Origin: Methanolobus zinderi
GTDB taxonomy: Archaea; Halobacteriota; Methanosarcinia; Methanosarcinales; Methanosarcinaceae
Assembly (NCBI RefSeq): GCF_013388255.1
Contig: NZ_CP058215.1
Location: 496,001 to 560,000, forward strand
Direction of reading: 5' to 3'
DNA length: 64,000 nucleotides
Position numbers and translations under genes: made by a program. Under the pieces are notes generated by a model. The model made no database searches, was not told the origin of the DNA, and worked only from the letters and a program-made list of their open reading frames with translations. Shown piece by piece: positions 56,316 to 64,000 of this stretch (the stretch's first letter is position 1; the number at the start of each line of letters is the position of its first letter).

Positions 56316-56343
56316 CTCCGGCCCAATTGCCGGAGAATCTTTT
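56316..56343 (+). terminator. Hairpin terminator after the COG0523 gene
   Basis: CTCCGGC (56316-56322) and GCCGGAG (56329-56335) form a perfect 7-bp GC-rich stem with a 6-nt loop, followed by AATCTTTT. Confidence 0.7.
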
Positions 56344-56383
56344 CATCTTAAGGCATAAATAGGAGTTTCTCATTCTATTTTTC

Positions 56384-56932
56384 ATGAAACTGAACGCTGA
56401 AACCGAAGTAATGGAATCGCTCGCAAAGACAATACTTGTTGCTGCAAGGACCGCACCAAAGGGCAAGGGTATTGATGATATCGTAACCTGTATGCTGGAT
56501 GAAAGTGAGAAGAACGAACTTGCAGATAAGATGGAAGAGCTCAGCGAGATCAAAGGTTTGAAGTTCCTGATAAGGGATGCAAAGAATGTCAGGGATGCTG
56601 ATTCACTAATTCTCATCGGTTTGAAATCATCCGGTGCAAGTGGGCTCGACTGCGGAGCCTGTGGCTTTGAGACATGTAAGGAAATGCTTGATACTAAGAA
56701 GGTAAAAGTTGAGTTCACAGGCCCGCATTGCATGATCAAGTATATGGACCTTGGAATTGCAGTGGGATGTGCAGCTGCAAAAGCAAAGGACCTCTGTGTT
56801 GATAACCGTATTCTGTACAGTGCAGGAGCAGCAGCATGCTATTTTGATATGATGGATGCGGATGTTGCAATGGCTCTTCCGTTGAGTGTCAAAGGAAAGA
56901 ACATATTCTTTGATAGGTCGCCTAAAAAGTAG
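56384..56932 (+). CDS. DUF2148-type ferredoxin-domain protein
   Basis: 182 residues. A [4Fe-4S]-type cluster of cysteines CGACGFETC (Cys90, 93, 98) with Cys116 in GPHCMIKY; further DIAVG-like and MMDADVAMALPLS segments match the DUF2148 family, small redox or metal proteins of anaerobes with no fixed function. The stop is TAG, and the final codons are part of the first unit of the hairpin array at 56912. No clear SD before the ATG; probably leaderless. Confidence 0.82.
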   Translation: MKLNAETEVMESLAKTILVAARTAPKGKGIDDIVTCMLDESEKNELADKMEELSEIKGLKFLIRDAKNVRDADSLILIGLKSSGASGLDCGACGFETCKEMLDTKKVKVEFTGPHCMIKYMDLGIAVGCAAAKAKDLCVDNRILYSAGAAACYFDMMDADVAMALPLSVKGKNIFFDRSPKK

Positions 56933-57073
56933 GTGACCGTTAGACCTTCTAGGAACTAGAAGGTCGATAGACCATCTACAAGGTGAATGGTCGATGAGCC
57001 TTCTACGAAGTAGGCGGTCGACATGCCGTCTACAAGGTAGATAGTCGTTTGGACATCTGCGAAGTATGTGGCT
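56912..57073. repeat. Six tandem 27-bp units, each an imperfect palindrome (hairpin array)
   Basis: Units start at 56912, 56939, 56966, 56993, 57020 and 57047 and abut without spacers. Each has a 4-nt lead, then two 10-nt arms around a 3-nt loop, approximately GRCCNTCTAC and GTAGANGGYC. Eight to ten of ten possible pairs form in every unit (unit 56939 is perfect). The arms differ between units in a compensatory way: for example arm pair 3 is C-G in most but T-A in the first; pair 5 is T-A, A-T or G-T. The first unit includes the TAG stop of the DUF2148-type gene; the last ends 64 nt before the arsC-like gene. No T-run follows, so it is not a plain terminator. Confidence 0.85.
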
Positions 57074-57079
57074 GACAAT

Positions 57080-57093
57080 AGATTATATAATCT
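57080..57093 (+). promoter_or_regulatory. Palindromic TATA region of the arsenic genes
   Basis: AGATTATATAATCT is a perfect 14-bp palindrome containing a TATA-like core, 44 nt before the first arsC-like ATG. A factor bound here would compete with TBP. Confidence 0.5.
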
Positions 57094-57136
57094 CTATAGG
57101 TAAAGTTTATCTTTCCTGCTTTGGCACAATGAACTT

Positions 57137-57598
57137 ATGGCATCTAGTAGTGATAAGACAAAAGTACTGTTCATCTGCGTGCATAACAGTGGAAGGAGTC
57201 AGATAGCTGAGGAGTACTTAAAAAGGATTGGAGGGGACAGGTTTGAAGTTGAAAGTGCAGGATATAAACCAACCAGTCTGAATCCTTTTGTCCTGAAGGT
57301 TATGGAGGAGGAGGGATTTGATCTCAGCGAAAAGAAACCCCAGTCAGCATGGGATCTTTTCAAAGAAGGGAGGCATTTCAGGTATGTGATCACTGTATGT
57401 GACAGAGCACATGAAGAGGAATGTCCTTTGTTCTCAAAACCATTTGTTCAGTTAAACTGGCCTTTCCCGGATCCAGAATCCTTCACAGGTACTGATGACG
57501 AGAAACTGGAACAGGCACGTACTCTCAGGGATTCCATTAAGAAAAGAGTAGAAGAATTTGCTGAAGAAACAACATCCGATATTAAGGGAAATCACTGA
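57137..57598 (+). CDS. ArsC-like low-molecular-weight phosphatase family protein (1)
   Basis: 153 residues. P-loop CVHNSGRS (CX5R), the WPFPDPESF segment with the general-acid Asp, and VCDRAHEEECP with further cysteines, as in thioredoxin-coupled arsenate reductases. It reduces arsenate to arsenite, exported by Acr3 coded downstream. No SD, so leaderless expression from the palindromic promoter is likely. It is 20 nt before a second ArsC-like gene. Confidence 0.85.
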   Translation: MASSSDKTKVLFICVHNSGRSQIAEEYLKRIGGDRFEVESAGYKPTSLNPFVLKVMEEEGFDLSEKKPQSAWDLFKEGRHFRYVITVCDRAHEEECPLFSKPFVQLNWPFPDPESFTGTDDEKLEQARTLRDSIKKRVEEFAEETTSDIKGNH

Positions 57599-57618
57599 TC
57601 ATATCTCCAGGTGTTGTC

Positions 57619-58116
57619 ATGCAAAAGAATGTAAATGCAGTAGTAAGTCCAGAGCTGCAGGAAAAGAAAAAGGTCCTCTTTCTGTGCTATCACAACTCCG
57701 CAAGGTCTCAGATGGCCGAAGGTCTTCTAAGATCCATGTACGGTGACAGTTATGAAGTCTACAGTGCCGGTATCGAGGCTACAATTGTTGATCCACGGGC
57801 TATTAAGATTATGGAGGAGATTGGTATTGACATCTCCACCCACCGATCCAAAGCCACACAAGAATTTAAGGATACGGTATTTGATATTGCTATCACTGTC
57901 TGTGACCGGGCCAGGCAGAACTGCCCCGTCTGCAGCACGTCTCTTGAACTTCCTGATGAGCCGGCAAAAACTGTCGGGCAGCCTCAGGCAAAAGAAGTCA
58001 TTCACAAAAGCTTCAGGGACCCCGCCGATGCTGTCGGGTCAGAGGAAGAACAGCTTGAGGTTTTCCGGCATGTAAGGGATGAGATAAAAGACTGGCTATC
58101 TCTTACTTTTGCTTAG
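57619..58116 (+). CDS. ArsC-like low-molecular-weight phosphatase family protein (2)
   Basis: 165 residues. P-loop CYHNSARS, VCDRARQNCPVC with three cysteines near the middle, and FRDPADAVG with the general-acid Asp. It is a paralogue of the gene before it, with an N-terminal extension of about 17 residues. Two such proteins may act on different substrates or donors (one could be a true tyrosine phosphatase). The stop is TAG, backed by TAA two codons on. Confidence 0.85.
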   Translation: MQKNVNAVVSPELQEKKKVLFLCYHNSARSQMAEGLLRSMYGDSYEVYSAGIEATIVDPRAIKIMEEIGIDISTHRSKATQEFKDTVFDIAITVCDRARQNCPVCSTSLELPDEPAKTVGQPQAKEVIHKSFRDPADAVGSEEEQLEVFRHVRDEIKDWLSLTFA

Positions 58117-58226
58117 GCATAATTACTGTGTTTCTTGAAGCAATCGAGTATCTATAAATTCTACATCTCTTACTGAATATTTTTCTTTTGTAAGTATGCA
58201 TATCTTTATATTCTTGCAGGTCTTTG

Positions 58227-58244
58227 TTTCAAATATATTTGAAA
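58227..58244. promoter_or_regulatory. 18-bp perfect palindrome upstream of acr3
   Basis: TTTCAAATATATTTGAAA is a perfect palindrome about 70 nt before the acr3 ATG. It has the size and A/T core of a dimeric winged-helix repressor operator and contains a TATA-like element. Confidence 0.55.
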
Positions 58245-58262
58245 TACTTGATAATTGCATTG

Positions 58263-58274
58263 AAGTATATACTT
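58263..58274. promoter_or_regulatory. 12-bp perfect palindrome upstream of acr3
   Basis: AAGTATATACTT, a perfect palindrome 39 nt before the acr3 ATG, centred 33 nt downstream of the 18-bp palindrome. It also contains a TATA-like core. Confidence 0.45.
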
Positions 58275-58313
58275 AGTGATAATTTGTGAAATGGAAATAA
58301 TGAGGAAAATCCT

Positions 58314-59492
58314 ATGGCAGAAGCATGTGTAACCAAGGAACCCCAGGGACTGAGCTTTTTTGAAAAATATCTTTCTCTCTGGGTGATTCTATGTATCATC
58401 GGGGGAATTCTGCTTGGAAGGTTCGCCCCGGATCTGGCACTCTATCTTGACAGTCTTTCAATATACGTGGGTGATGCCCCGGTTGTCTCTATTCCCATAG
58501 CCATTGCATTGTTTTTCATGATGTATCCGATCATGGTGAAAATTGATTTTGGTGAGGTGCTCAGGGCCGGGAAGAACATCAAGCCTGTAAGCCTGACCCT
58601 TTTCATCAACTGGGCGATAAAACCGTTCACAATGTATGCGATCTCTCTGTTCTTCCTTGGAACGGTCTTCCTTGGCTTTATAGGCCCCGAAGCTACCGAC
58701 CTTGTTAAGATGCCCCTGGGTCTTGACCTGCCTGTGGGAGCGAGCTACGGTGAGGGTACCGTTGTCATGAACGATGGTGTAAAAATGCTGGAGATTCCCC
58801 TCTGGCGCAGTTATCTTGCAGGTTGTATCCTGCTCGGTATCGCACCCTGTACCGCGATGGTACTTGTATGGGGCTATCTGGCAAAAGGCAATGACGGGCA
58901 CACTCTTATTATGGTCTCGATAAACTCCCTTGCAATGCTCCTGCTCTACGGTCCTCTGGGCGGTTTCCTGCTGGGTGTGGGAAGGCTTCCGGTTCCCTGG
59001 GAGGCACTTGCACTGTCCATCGGGATATATGTGGCACTGCCGCTCTTTGCAGGTTACGTTTCCAGAAAACTGATTATACGGACAAAGGGTGAGGAATGGT
59101 TCAATACGAAATTCGTACACCTGCTCACACCGGTAACCATTGTTGCTCTCCTGCTTACACTGGTTCTGCTCTTCAGTTTCAAGGGCGAGGTGATCCTTTC
59201 GGATCCGCTGACCATACTCTGGATTGCAGTTCCCCTGTTCATCCAGACCGTTTTCATATTCCTGCTAGGATATGGTCTTTCCAAGCTGTTGAAACTCAGT
59301 TATGAAGACGCTGCTCCCTCTGCAATGATAGGAGCATCGAACCATTTCGAGGTTGCTATAGCCACTGCAACAATTCTGTTCGGACTCTCATCCGGGGCGG
59401 CACTGGCAACTGTTGTGGGTGTGCTCATCGAGGTACCCGTGATGCTCATGCTGGTGCGGTTCTGTCTGAGGACGAAAGGATGGTTTGATTGA
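58314..59492 (+). CDS. acr3: Arsenite efflux transporter Acr3
   Basis: 392 residues with about ten membrane helices. The family segment [23 protein letters not shown] contains the essential Cys of helix 4; [18 protein letters not shown] and [18 protein letters not shown] also match Acr3. It exports arsenite formed by the ArsC-like proteins coded just upstream. It has its own promoter region of about 200 nt with two perfect palindromes. No arsR or arsM gene is in the cluster. Confidence 0.9.
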   Translation: MAEACVTKEPQGLSFFEKYLSLWVILCIIGGILLGRFAPDLALYLDSLSIYVGDAPVVSIPIAIALFFMMYPIMVKIDFGEVLRAGKNIKPVSLTLFINWAIKPFTMYAISLFFLGTVFLGFIGPEATDLVKMPLGLDLPVGASYGEGTVVMNDGVKMLEIPLWRSYLAGCILLGIAPCTAMVLVWGYLAKGNDGHTLIMVSINSLAMLLLYGPLGGFLLGVGRLPVPWEALALSIGIYVALPLFAGYVSRKLIIRTKGEEWFNTKFVHLLTPVTIVALLLTLVLLFSFKGEVILSDPLTILWIAVPLFIQTVFIFLLGYGLSKLLKLSYEDAAPSAMIGASNHFEVAIATATILFGLSSGAALATVVGVLIEVPVMLMLVRFCLRTKGWFD

Positions 59493-59707
59493 CTGTCCTT
59501 TAATGTTTATAAATTTCTATCCAGAAAACTACAAAATGGATATCGTTTTGGTTTTTACATAAAGGCTAGTATGCGGATTTAGTCAACTGCGATTTTAGAG
59601 TCAAGTTGGAAAAAATCCCTGCATCTTCCTAGATGGCATACTTATATGGCTTATAGATTTGTGATTGAATGCAATTCTTATTAGGTTCGAGTATTTGAAG
59701 AAAATTA

Positions 59708-60034
59708 TTATTTTTGAACTGGTTCAGGTGACATGTCTACAACTTTTACCATGGTATGTGGTTCAATTTCATTACACAGCTCTTTGAATTTCACAAAAGC
59801 ATCCTTAAACTCGGGAGTTTTCCGCCATTCTTGCAAGCTTTCAGCATTATCCCATGGACCAAGAGAAATATACCTGTTCTTTTGCTCTGAATCCTGCAAC
59901 ATTATAACACTACGAGCTCCTTTTTGATTTTGAATGGTCCAATTAGCAAAATCTTTCCAGTTTTTTAGAAAATCATCTTCCTTACCGGTTTTGACAGACC
60001 ATATCCCGAGTGAGTATATGACTCTTTCATCCAT
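59708..60034 (-). CDS. Antibiotic biosynthesis monooxygenase (ABM)-like small protein
   Basis: 108 residues from ATG 60034, chosen because GGGGA lies 6 nt upstream. A single ferredoxin-like dimeric alpha/beta-barrel domain: IYSLGIWSVKTGKEDDF, ARSVIMLQDSEQKNRYISLGPWDN, PEFKDAFVKFKELC. Members include monooxygenases and haem-binding or stress proteins; function here is unknown. Stands alone. The 215 nt between it and acr3 hold no evident gene. Confidence 0.8.
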   Translation of the reverse strand: MDERVIYSLGIWSVKTGKEDDFLKNWKDFANWTIQNQKGARSVIMLQDSEQKNRYISLGPWDNAESLQEWRKTPEFKDAFVKFKELCNEIEPHTMVKVVDMSPEPVQK

Positions 60035-60141
60035 TATAATTCCCCTATTTATACTAAGTATCATTTAGTTAAATGTTTGTGGTAATGTTGTTTAAGTATA
60101 GGCTGGCAACGCTGAAATAGAATTAAGCAATAGGTATATCC

Positions 60142-60606
60142 ATGAAAGTTAGAGATGTGATGAATCCGGATGTTGTGATGTGCAGTCCTGAGGATACTAT
60201 CGGGGATGTTGCACGTCTGCTTAAGCAGAACGATATAAGCGGACTTCCTGTTGTGGAAGATGGCAAAGTGGTTGGTATCGTATCCGAAGGTGACCTGCTC
60301 AGGCTGCTTGAAGTGCCTGAACACGGTGGACTCTGGCTTCCCAGCCCTTTCGAGGTCATCGAGGTGCCTATCAGGGAACTTATCAACTGGGAGGACACAA
60401 AACGCATGCTTGAGGATGTAGGCTCACAACCTGTGGCAGATATCATGAAGGAAAAGGTGTACACAGTCTCTCCCGATGACACTATTGAGAAGGCTTCCGA
60501 AAGCATCACAAGGCACAAGATCAACAGGCTGCCTGTGGTCGAGGATGAGAAACTTGTCGGAATTGTCACACGCGGAGATATCATCCGCGGACTTGGTAAA
60601 CTGTAA
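60142..60606 (+). CDS. Two-CBS-domain protein
   Basis: 154 residues made of a tandem CBS pair: MKVRDVMNPDVVMCSPEDTI...GIVSEGDLLRL and VADIMKEKVYTVSPDDTI...GIVTRGDIIRGL, with a linker of about 50 residues. CBS pairs bind AMP, ATP or SAM and act as sensors. The stop is 9 nt before argJ, so it is co-transcribed and may sense energy or SAM state for arginine synthesis; the link is inference. Confidence 0.9.
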   Translation: MKVRDVMNPDVVMCSPEDTIGDVARLLKQNDISGLPVVEDGKVVGIVSEGDLLRLLEVPEHGGLWLPSPFEVIEVPIRELINWEDTKRMLEDVGSQPVADIMKEKVYTVSPDDTIEKASESITRHKINRLPVVEDEKLVGIVTRGDIIRGLGKL

Positions 60607-60615
60607 AGGGATTAT

Positions 60616-61800
60616 ATGAATTTCATTGAAGGCGGTATCTGTGCGGTAAAAGGCGTACGTGCCGGCGGTATCAAACCCACAAAGATGGGAATGGCGGTCG
60701 TTCAGGCTGAGGGAAATGCTGCCGGGGTGTATACCAGGAACAAGGTAATTGCAGCTCCGCTGGTGGTAACTAGGGAGCATATCTCAAAGAACGGCAGGCT
60801 AGCCGGACTGATCGTTAACAGTGGCAATGCAAATGCTTTCACAGGTACTCAGGGTCTTGATGATGCCAGAACCATGGCGTCCATACTTGCATCAAAACTG
60901 GGTGTCCATGAAGAAGTCATAGGCGTGGCTTCCACTGGAGTTGTGGGACGTAAACTGGATACAGACTGGATCAGCAATCATCTGGATGAGGTCATGGAAT
61001 CCATGGGCGAGGATGCAGATGCAAGCATGAAAGCAGCCCGCGCGATCATGACGACCGACACAGTCCCCAAGGAAGTTGCCATCGAGATGGAGTCCGGTGT
61101 CCGCATTGGAGGTATCGCCAAGGGTTCAGGTATGATCGAGCCGAATATGGGTACCATGCTTGCCTTCGTCTACACGGATGCAGAAGTATCATCCGATGTG
61201 TTGGAGTCGTGCCTGAAAGTTGCAGTTGACAAGAGCTTCAACATGATAGTGGTGGACGGTGATACGAGCACCAACGACATGGTACTGCTGACAGCCACAG
61301 GACAGTCCGGCATCACTCCCGAACAAACCGACCTTCAGGCAGGTCTTGACCTCGTACTCACCGAGCTTGCCAAGATGATAGCCATAGACGGCGAAGGAGC
61401 CACCAAGCTGATAGAATCCAAGGTCACAGGTGCAGCAAGTTCGGAAGATGCCCGCCTTGTCGCCAAGTCGATAGTCCGCTCCCCGCTGGTCAAATCCGCC
61501 ATCTTCGGAGAGGATCCCAACTGGGGACGTGTCGTTGTGGCAGCAGGCTACTCAGGTGCCGATATGGACCAGACGAAGGTATCTCTCTCCTTCTCAGCCG
61601 GAACCGAGGTTGTCGAACTTGTAAAGGACGGTCAGGTTGTCAGGAACGATGAGGAAAGTCTGTCACAGCTCAAATCTATTATGGCTAAGGAAGAGATATG
61701 CATCATAACCGACCTCGGTATGGGACATGAGAGTGCGACTGCATGGGGCTGTGATTTGACGTACGATTATGTCAGGATCAATGCCGAGTATACGACCTAA
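60616..61800 (+). CDS. argJ: Glutamate N-acetyltransferase (bifunctional ArgJ)
   Basis: 394 residues. Self-cleavage precedes the nucleophile Thr180 in EPNMGTMLAF; the oxyanion motif is near STGVVG. It transfers acetyl from N-acetylornithine to glutamate in the cyclic arginine pathway (and in bifunctional forms also from acetyl-CoA). NAG for the pathway enters argC, coded at 63446. It follows a CBS gene and ends at a hairpin terminator. Confidence 0.95.
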   Translation: MNFIEGGICAVKGVRAGGIKPTKMGMAVVQAEGNAAGVYTRNKVIAAPLVVTREHISKNGRLAGLIVNSGNANAFTGTQGLDDARTMASILASKLGVHEEVIGVASTGVVGRKLDTDWISNHLDEVMESMGEDADASMKAARAIMTTDTVPKEVAIEMESGVRIGGIAKGSGMIEPNMGTMLAFVYTDAEVSSDVLESCLKVAVDKSFNMIVVDGDTSTNDMVLLTATGQSGITPEQTDLQAGLDLVLTELAKMIAIDGEGATKLIESKVTGAASSEDARLVAKSIVRSPLVKSAIFGEDPNWGRVVVAAGYSGADMDQTKVSLSFSAGTEVVELVKDGQVVRNDEESLSQLKSIMAKEEICIITDLGMGHESATAWGCDLTYDYVRINAEYTT

Positions 61801-61816
61801 TACTTATTCGTGATCT

Positions 61817-61845
61817 GAGGGAGTAATCCCTCTGAGGTTCTTTTT
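61817..61845 (+). terminator. Hairpin terminator after argJ
   Basis: GAGGGA (61817-61822) and TCCCTC (61827-61832) pair around a GTAA loop, followed by TGAGGTTCTTTTT. Confidence 0.65.
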
Positions 61846-62007
61846 ACATTGTTGCTTTTTTTCCTTTTTCAAACTCTATTCTTTATTATTTTGAGCCAAT
61901 TTAGAAAAATATATATAATGATTCTATTAATTGCTGTTGTAATTATTTTAATATGATTGGTAACCTAATAGACACTTTGATTTGACAGCAATAATTGGAT
62001 AGTTATC

Positions 62008-63354
62008 ATGTTTTCTCAAAAAAAGACAATTTACATACTTATATCCCTTTTATTCATCATCATAACATTCTTACCTCAGGTGTCTGCCACAAATGAACCG
62101 GTCCCGATCAAGGTTTCTTATCCATCTATAACCAATGTACATACAATGGATTTTTCTCCTGATGAAAAGTTCCTTGTAATTGGGGACTATTATGGAGATA
62201 TCCTTATCTGGAATCTCGAGACTGGAGAGAACATATCTGATCCTAACAATGTAACAGAAAAAGAGCGTTTAATGGCTCTTCTTGGTAAACATGACAAAAC
62301 ACATGTGTATTCTGTAAAATTCTCTCCTGATGGAAAGTATGTTCTGACAGGAGGGACTCTATTTGATTTTGAATCATATGCTATAGGATACCGTGAACGT
62401 GACAACCCTGGAATTTCTATATCCGAGGTCTACTTATGGGATGTTGAAACAGGCGAATATCTAAAACACTATATGAAAAATGATGTAGTAACAAGTGTAG
62501 CATTTTCTCCTGATGGAAAGTACTATGCAGCTTCTTTTAGCAATGATATATCAAATGGAACTAACATTGTTAAAATTTGGTCAATATTGCCGCAAACATC
62601 AATCGTATCTCTGGAAAGTAACAATGACGAGGTATCCTCATTAGCATTTACTCCAGATGGTCGTTACCTTTCTGTGAATTACCTTAACGATGAAAAACCC
62701 TCAAAAACCATTTTTTGGGATTGGAAAAATGAAACTCCCAGCTTTAGTTTGAACACAGGGTCTCTAGAAGAGATTCAATTTTCAAATGATGGAAGTATAT
62801 TTGCAGGTCGTTCCAGAAATACGAATTCAATACAAATATTCAATTCTACGAATGGAAATCTATATCGGGACTTTAAAATGTATGGGATGGCTGATTCATT
62901 TGTTTCATATGACCTTTCTCCAGATGGGAAATATGTTGCAGTTGTTTACGATGGCAATCTGCTGGTATGGGATGTTGATACCGAGGAAAAGATTGCAGAC
63001 TTTTCTATGAGCTCAAATGCTTATTGGCTTGATTGTGTTTCTTTTTCTCCAAATATGACTTATCTTGCAAACGGTGGCGACCTTTTTGAGAGTTCGGAGT
63101 ACTATCAATCAGCTGAGAAGGCATTTTCAAATGCATATGAAGATGGAATTTTCTTTGAGGTTTATAGTACAATGCTAAGCGGTGATGCTGTTTTTCTCTG
63201 GGACTTTCAGGATATAAAGGAAAATGAGTATATAGAGGATACATTGGATACACTTTTTTATATCACCAGAATAGCTTTTGCTGTCACTTCTATTCTGGTT
63301 TTTTTCATAATATTCTTTATTGCCCCGATACGAAGAAAGAAAGCTGAAAAGTAG
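62008..63354 (+). CDS. Membrane-anchored WD40-like propeller protein
   Basis: 448 residues. A signal peptide (core YILISLLFIIITFL, about 8-25) leads to an extracytoplasmic domain with about seven WD-like units (FSPDEKFLVIGDYYGDILIW, FSPDGKYVLTGG, FSPDGKYYAASF, FTPDGRYLSVNY, LSPDGKYVAVVYDGNLLVW and others) and a C-terminal membrane helix with a basic tail (RRKKAEK). A propeller outside the cell suggests a binding or scaffold role. The gene is more AT-rich than its neighbours. The stop is TAG. It interrupts the argJ-argC arrangement. Confidence 0.82.
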   Translation: MFSQKKTIYILISLLFIIITFLPQVSATNEPVPIKVSYPSITNVHTMDFSPDEKFLVIGDYYGDILIWNLETGENISDPNNVTEKERLMALLGKHDKTHVYSVKFSPDGKYVLTGGTLFDFESYAIGYRERDNPGISISEVYLWDVETGEYLKHYMKNDVVTSVAFSPDGKYYAASFSNDISNGTNIVKIWSILPQTSIVSLESNNDEVSSLAFTPDGRYLSVNYLNDEKPSKTIFWDWKNETPSFSLNTGSLEEIQFSNDGSIFAGRSRNTNSIQIFNSTNGNLYRDFKMYGMADSFVSYDLSPDGKYVAVVYDGNLLVWDVDTEEKIADFSMSSNAYWLDCVSFSPNMTYLANGGDLFESSEYYQSAEKAFSNAYEDGIFFEVYSTMLSGDAVFLWDFQDIKENEYIEDTLDTLFYITRIAFAVTSILVFFIIFFIAPIRRKKAEK

Positions 63355-63445
63355 TGGTTTCATGTATCTTTTTTGAAATATGAAAAACATTTCAGGGCCG
63401 AAATATAGAATAACAATACAATAGTTAGGGTATCTGAGGAAGACA

Positions 63446-64000
63446 ATGTACAAAATATACGTGGACGGACAGCATGGAACCACTGGCTTACTGGTAAATG
63501 AACGTCTGGCGAACCATCCAGAGGTGGAGATTCTGGAAATTCCCTACGAAAAGCGCCATGACAGGGAACTAAGGAAGAATTTGCTCAACGAGGCTGACCT
63601 GGTATTCCTCTGCCTTCCGGATGAAGCGGTCGAAGATACCGTGGGTCTGGTCACAAATCCGAACACGAAGATCATCGACGCATCAACAGCTAACCGTATC
63701 AATGATTCATGGGCTTACGGATTACCCGAACTCTCCGCCGCACACAGGGAAAAGGTGGCCGGTGCAAGCAGGGTTTCCAACCCCGGCTGCCACGCAACGG
63801 CATCTATCGTTGCACTGTATCCACTGGTAGAGGAAGGCATCATTTCAAAGGAAACAGCTGTCCCGTTGTTCTCGATCACCGGCTACACCGGTGGCGGGAA
63901 GAAAATGATCGAAACCTATGAAACTACAGAATTGCAGGCCTACAAAGCACCAAGGCAATACGCATTGGGTCTTACTCACAAGCATGTGCCTGAGATCATG
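63446..64000 (+). CDS. argC: N-acetyl-gamma-glutamyl-phosphate reductase, short type (3' partial)
   Basis: The first 185 residues are in the window. The start YVDGQHGTTGL is the NADP-binding turn of the short (type 2) ArgC group, and the catalytic Cys is in SNPGCHATA (about Cys115). It reduces N-acetylglutamyl phosphate to the semialdehyde in arginine synthesis. SD TGAGGA lies 6-7 nt before the ATG. It works with argJ coded 1.6 kb upstream. The C-terminus lies beyond the right edge. Confidence 0.93.
   Translation, partial: MYKIYVDGQHGTTGLLVNERLANHPEVEILEIPYEKRHDRELRKNLLNEADLVFLCLPDEAVEDTVGLVTNPNTKIIDASTANRINDSWAYGLPELSAAHREKVAGASRVSNPGCHATASIVALYPLVEEGIISKETAVPLFSITGYTGGGKKMIETYETTELQAYKAPRQYALGLTHKHVPEIM

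Noticed and set aside
56912-57073. CRISPR array
   Set aside because: Units abut without spacers, differ strongly from each other, and each is a hairpin; no cas gene is nearby.
59640-59700. tRNA-like T-arm (AGGTTCGAGT) in the acr3-ABM gap
   Set aside because: No acceptor stem, D-arm or anticodon arm can be fitted around it.

Overview
The window is archaeal and comes from a cytochrome-containing methanogen of the Methanosarcinaceae. The evidence is a multiheme c-type cytochrome (MmcA type) fused by operon to a complete Rnf complex (rnfCDGEAB plus an eighth small membrane gene, the Methanosarcina acetivorans arrangement), an archaeal histone, clamp-loader small subunit, zinc-finger RPAs with COG3390 partners, a KEOPS Cgi121 subunit, PGF-pre-PGF surface proteins, and GGAGGTGAT-type Shine-Dalgarno sites. 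Genus cannot be fixed from the sequence alone; Rnf instead of Ech points to a Methanosarcina acetivorans-, Methanolobus- or Methanococcoides-like organism. No rRNA, tRNA, CRISPR array, transposase or prophage was found.

Layout. 1-6.6 kb: mmcA (5' end missing) and rnfCDGEAB, ending in a clear hairpin terminator; this is the ferredoxin-driven ion pump and its extracytoplasmic cytochrome. 6.6-9 kb: rfcS, a small export-like protein, histone, flavodoxin. 9.3-19 kb: two paralogous RPA/RPA-associated-protein gene pairs flanking a small Cys-rich protein, a histidine kinase, a class I aldolase and a CPA-type antiporter with an RCK domain. 19-26 kb: transcription regulators, a phosphoesterase without a normal start codon, a nitrilase, a periplasmic-sensor kinase and an AT-rich radical SAM gene. 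26-34 kb: leuS, a zinc-ribbon microprotein, Cgi121, class II fructose bisphosphatase, a t6A methylthiotransferase and a ClC channel. 34.6-38.6 kb: two tandem surface-protein genes, one broken by TAA and one carrying an in-frame TAG. 38.7-46 kb: acetate/acyl-CoA metabolism (ADP-forming Acd, a BioD/DRTGG protein, AMP-forming Acs), an Isf-type flavoprotein and Pgk. 46-56 kb: AMMECR1, BASS transporter, nucleoside deoxyribosyltransferase, regulators, a sugar-dehydrogenase-like propeller and a 1281-residue MEDS/PAS/GAF kinase. 55-59.5 kb: a COG0523 GTPase, an Fe-S DUF2148-type protein, a six-unit tandem hairpin array, and an arsenic cluster (two ArsC-like phosphatases and Acr3). 60-64 kb: CBS protein, argJ, a WD40-like membrane protein and argC (3' end missing).

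The most unusual signals are (i) six abutting 27-bp units at 56912-57073, each an imperfect palindrome whose arms change in a compensatory way, suggesting a conserved RNA structure; (ii) an in-frame amber codon in a PGF-pre-PGF protein, aligned to a lysine of the neighbouring paralogue, in a lineage where TAG can encode pyrrolysine; (iii) a regulator ending in TAG whose frame runs straight into a phosphoesterase that has no ATG, GTG or TTG start; and (iv) an rfcS gene with a good Shine-Dalgarno site but only ATT at the expected start. Points ii to iv could also reflect base errors in the assembly, and this has to be settled first. Several perfect palindromes sit in promoters of redox, acetate and arsenic genes.
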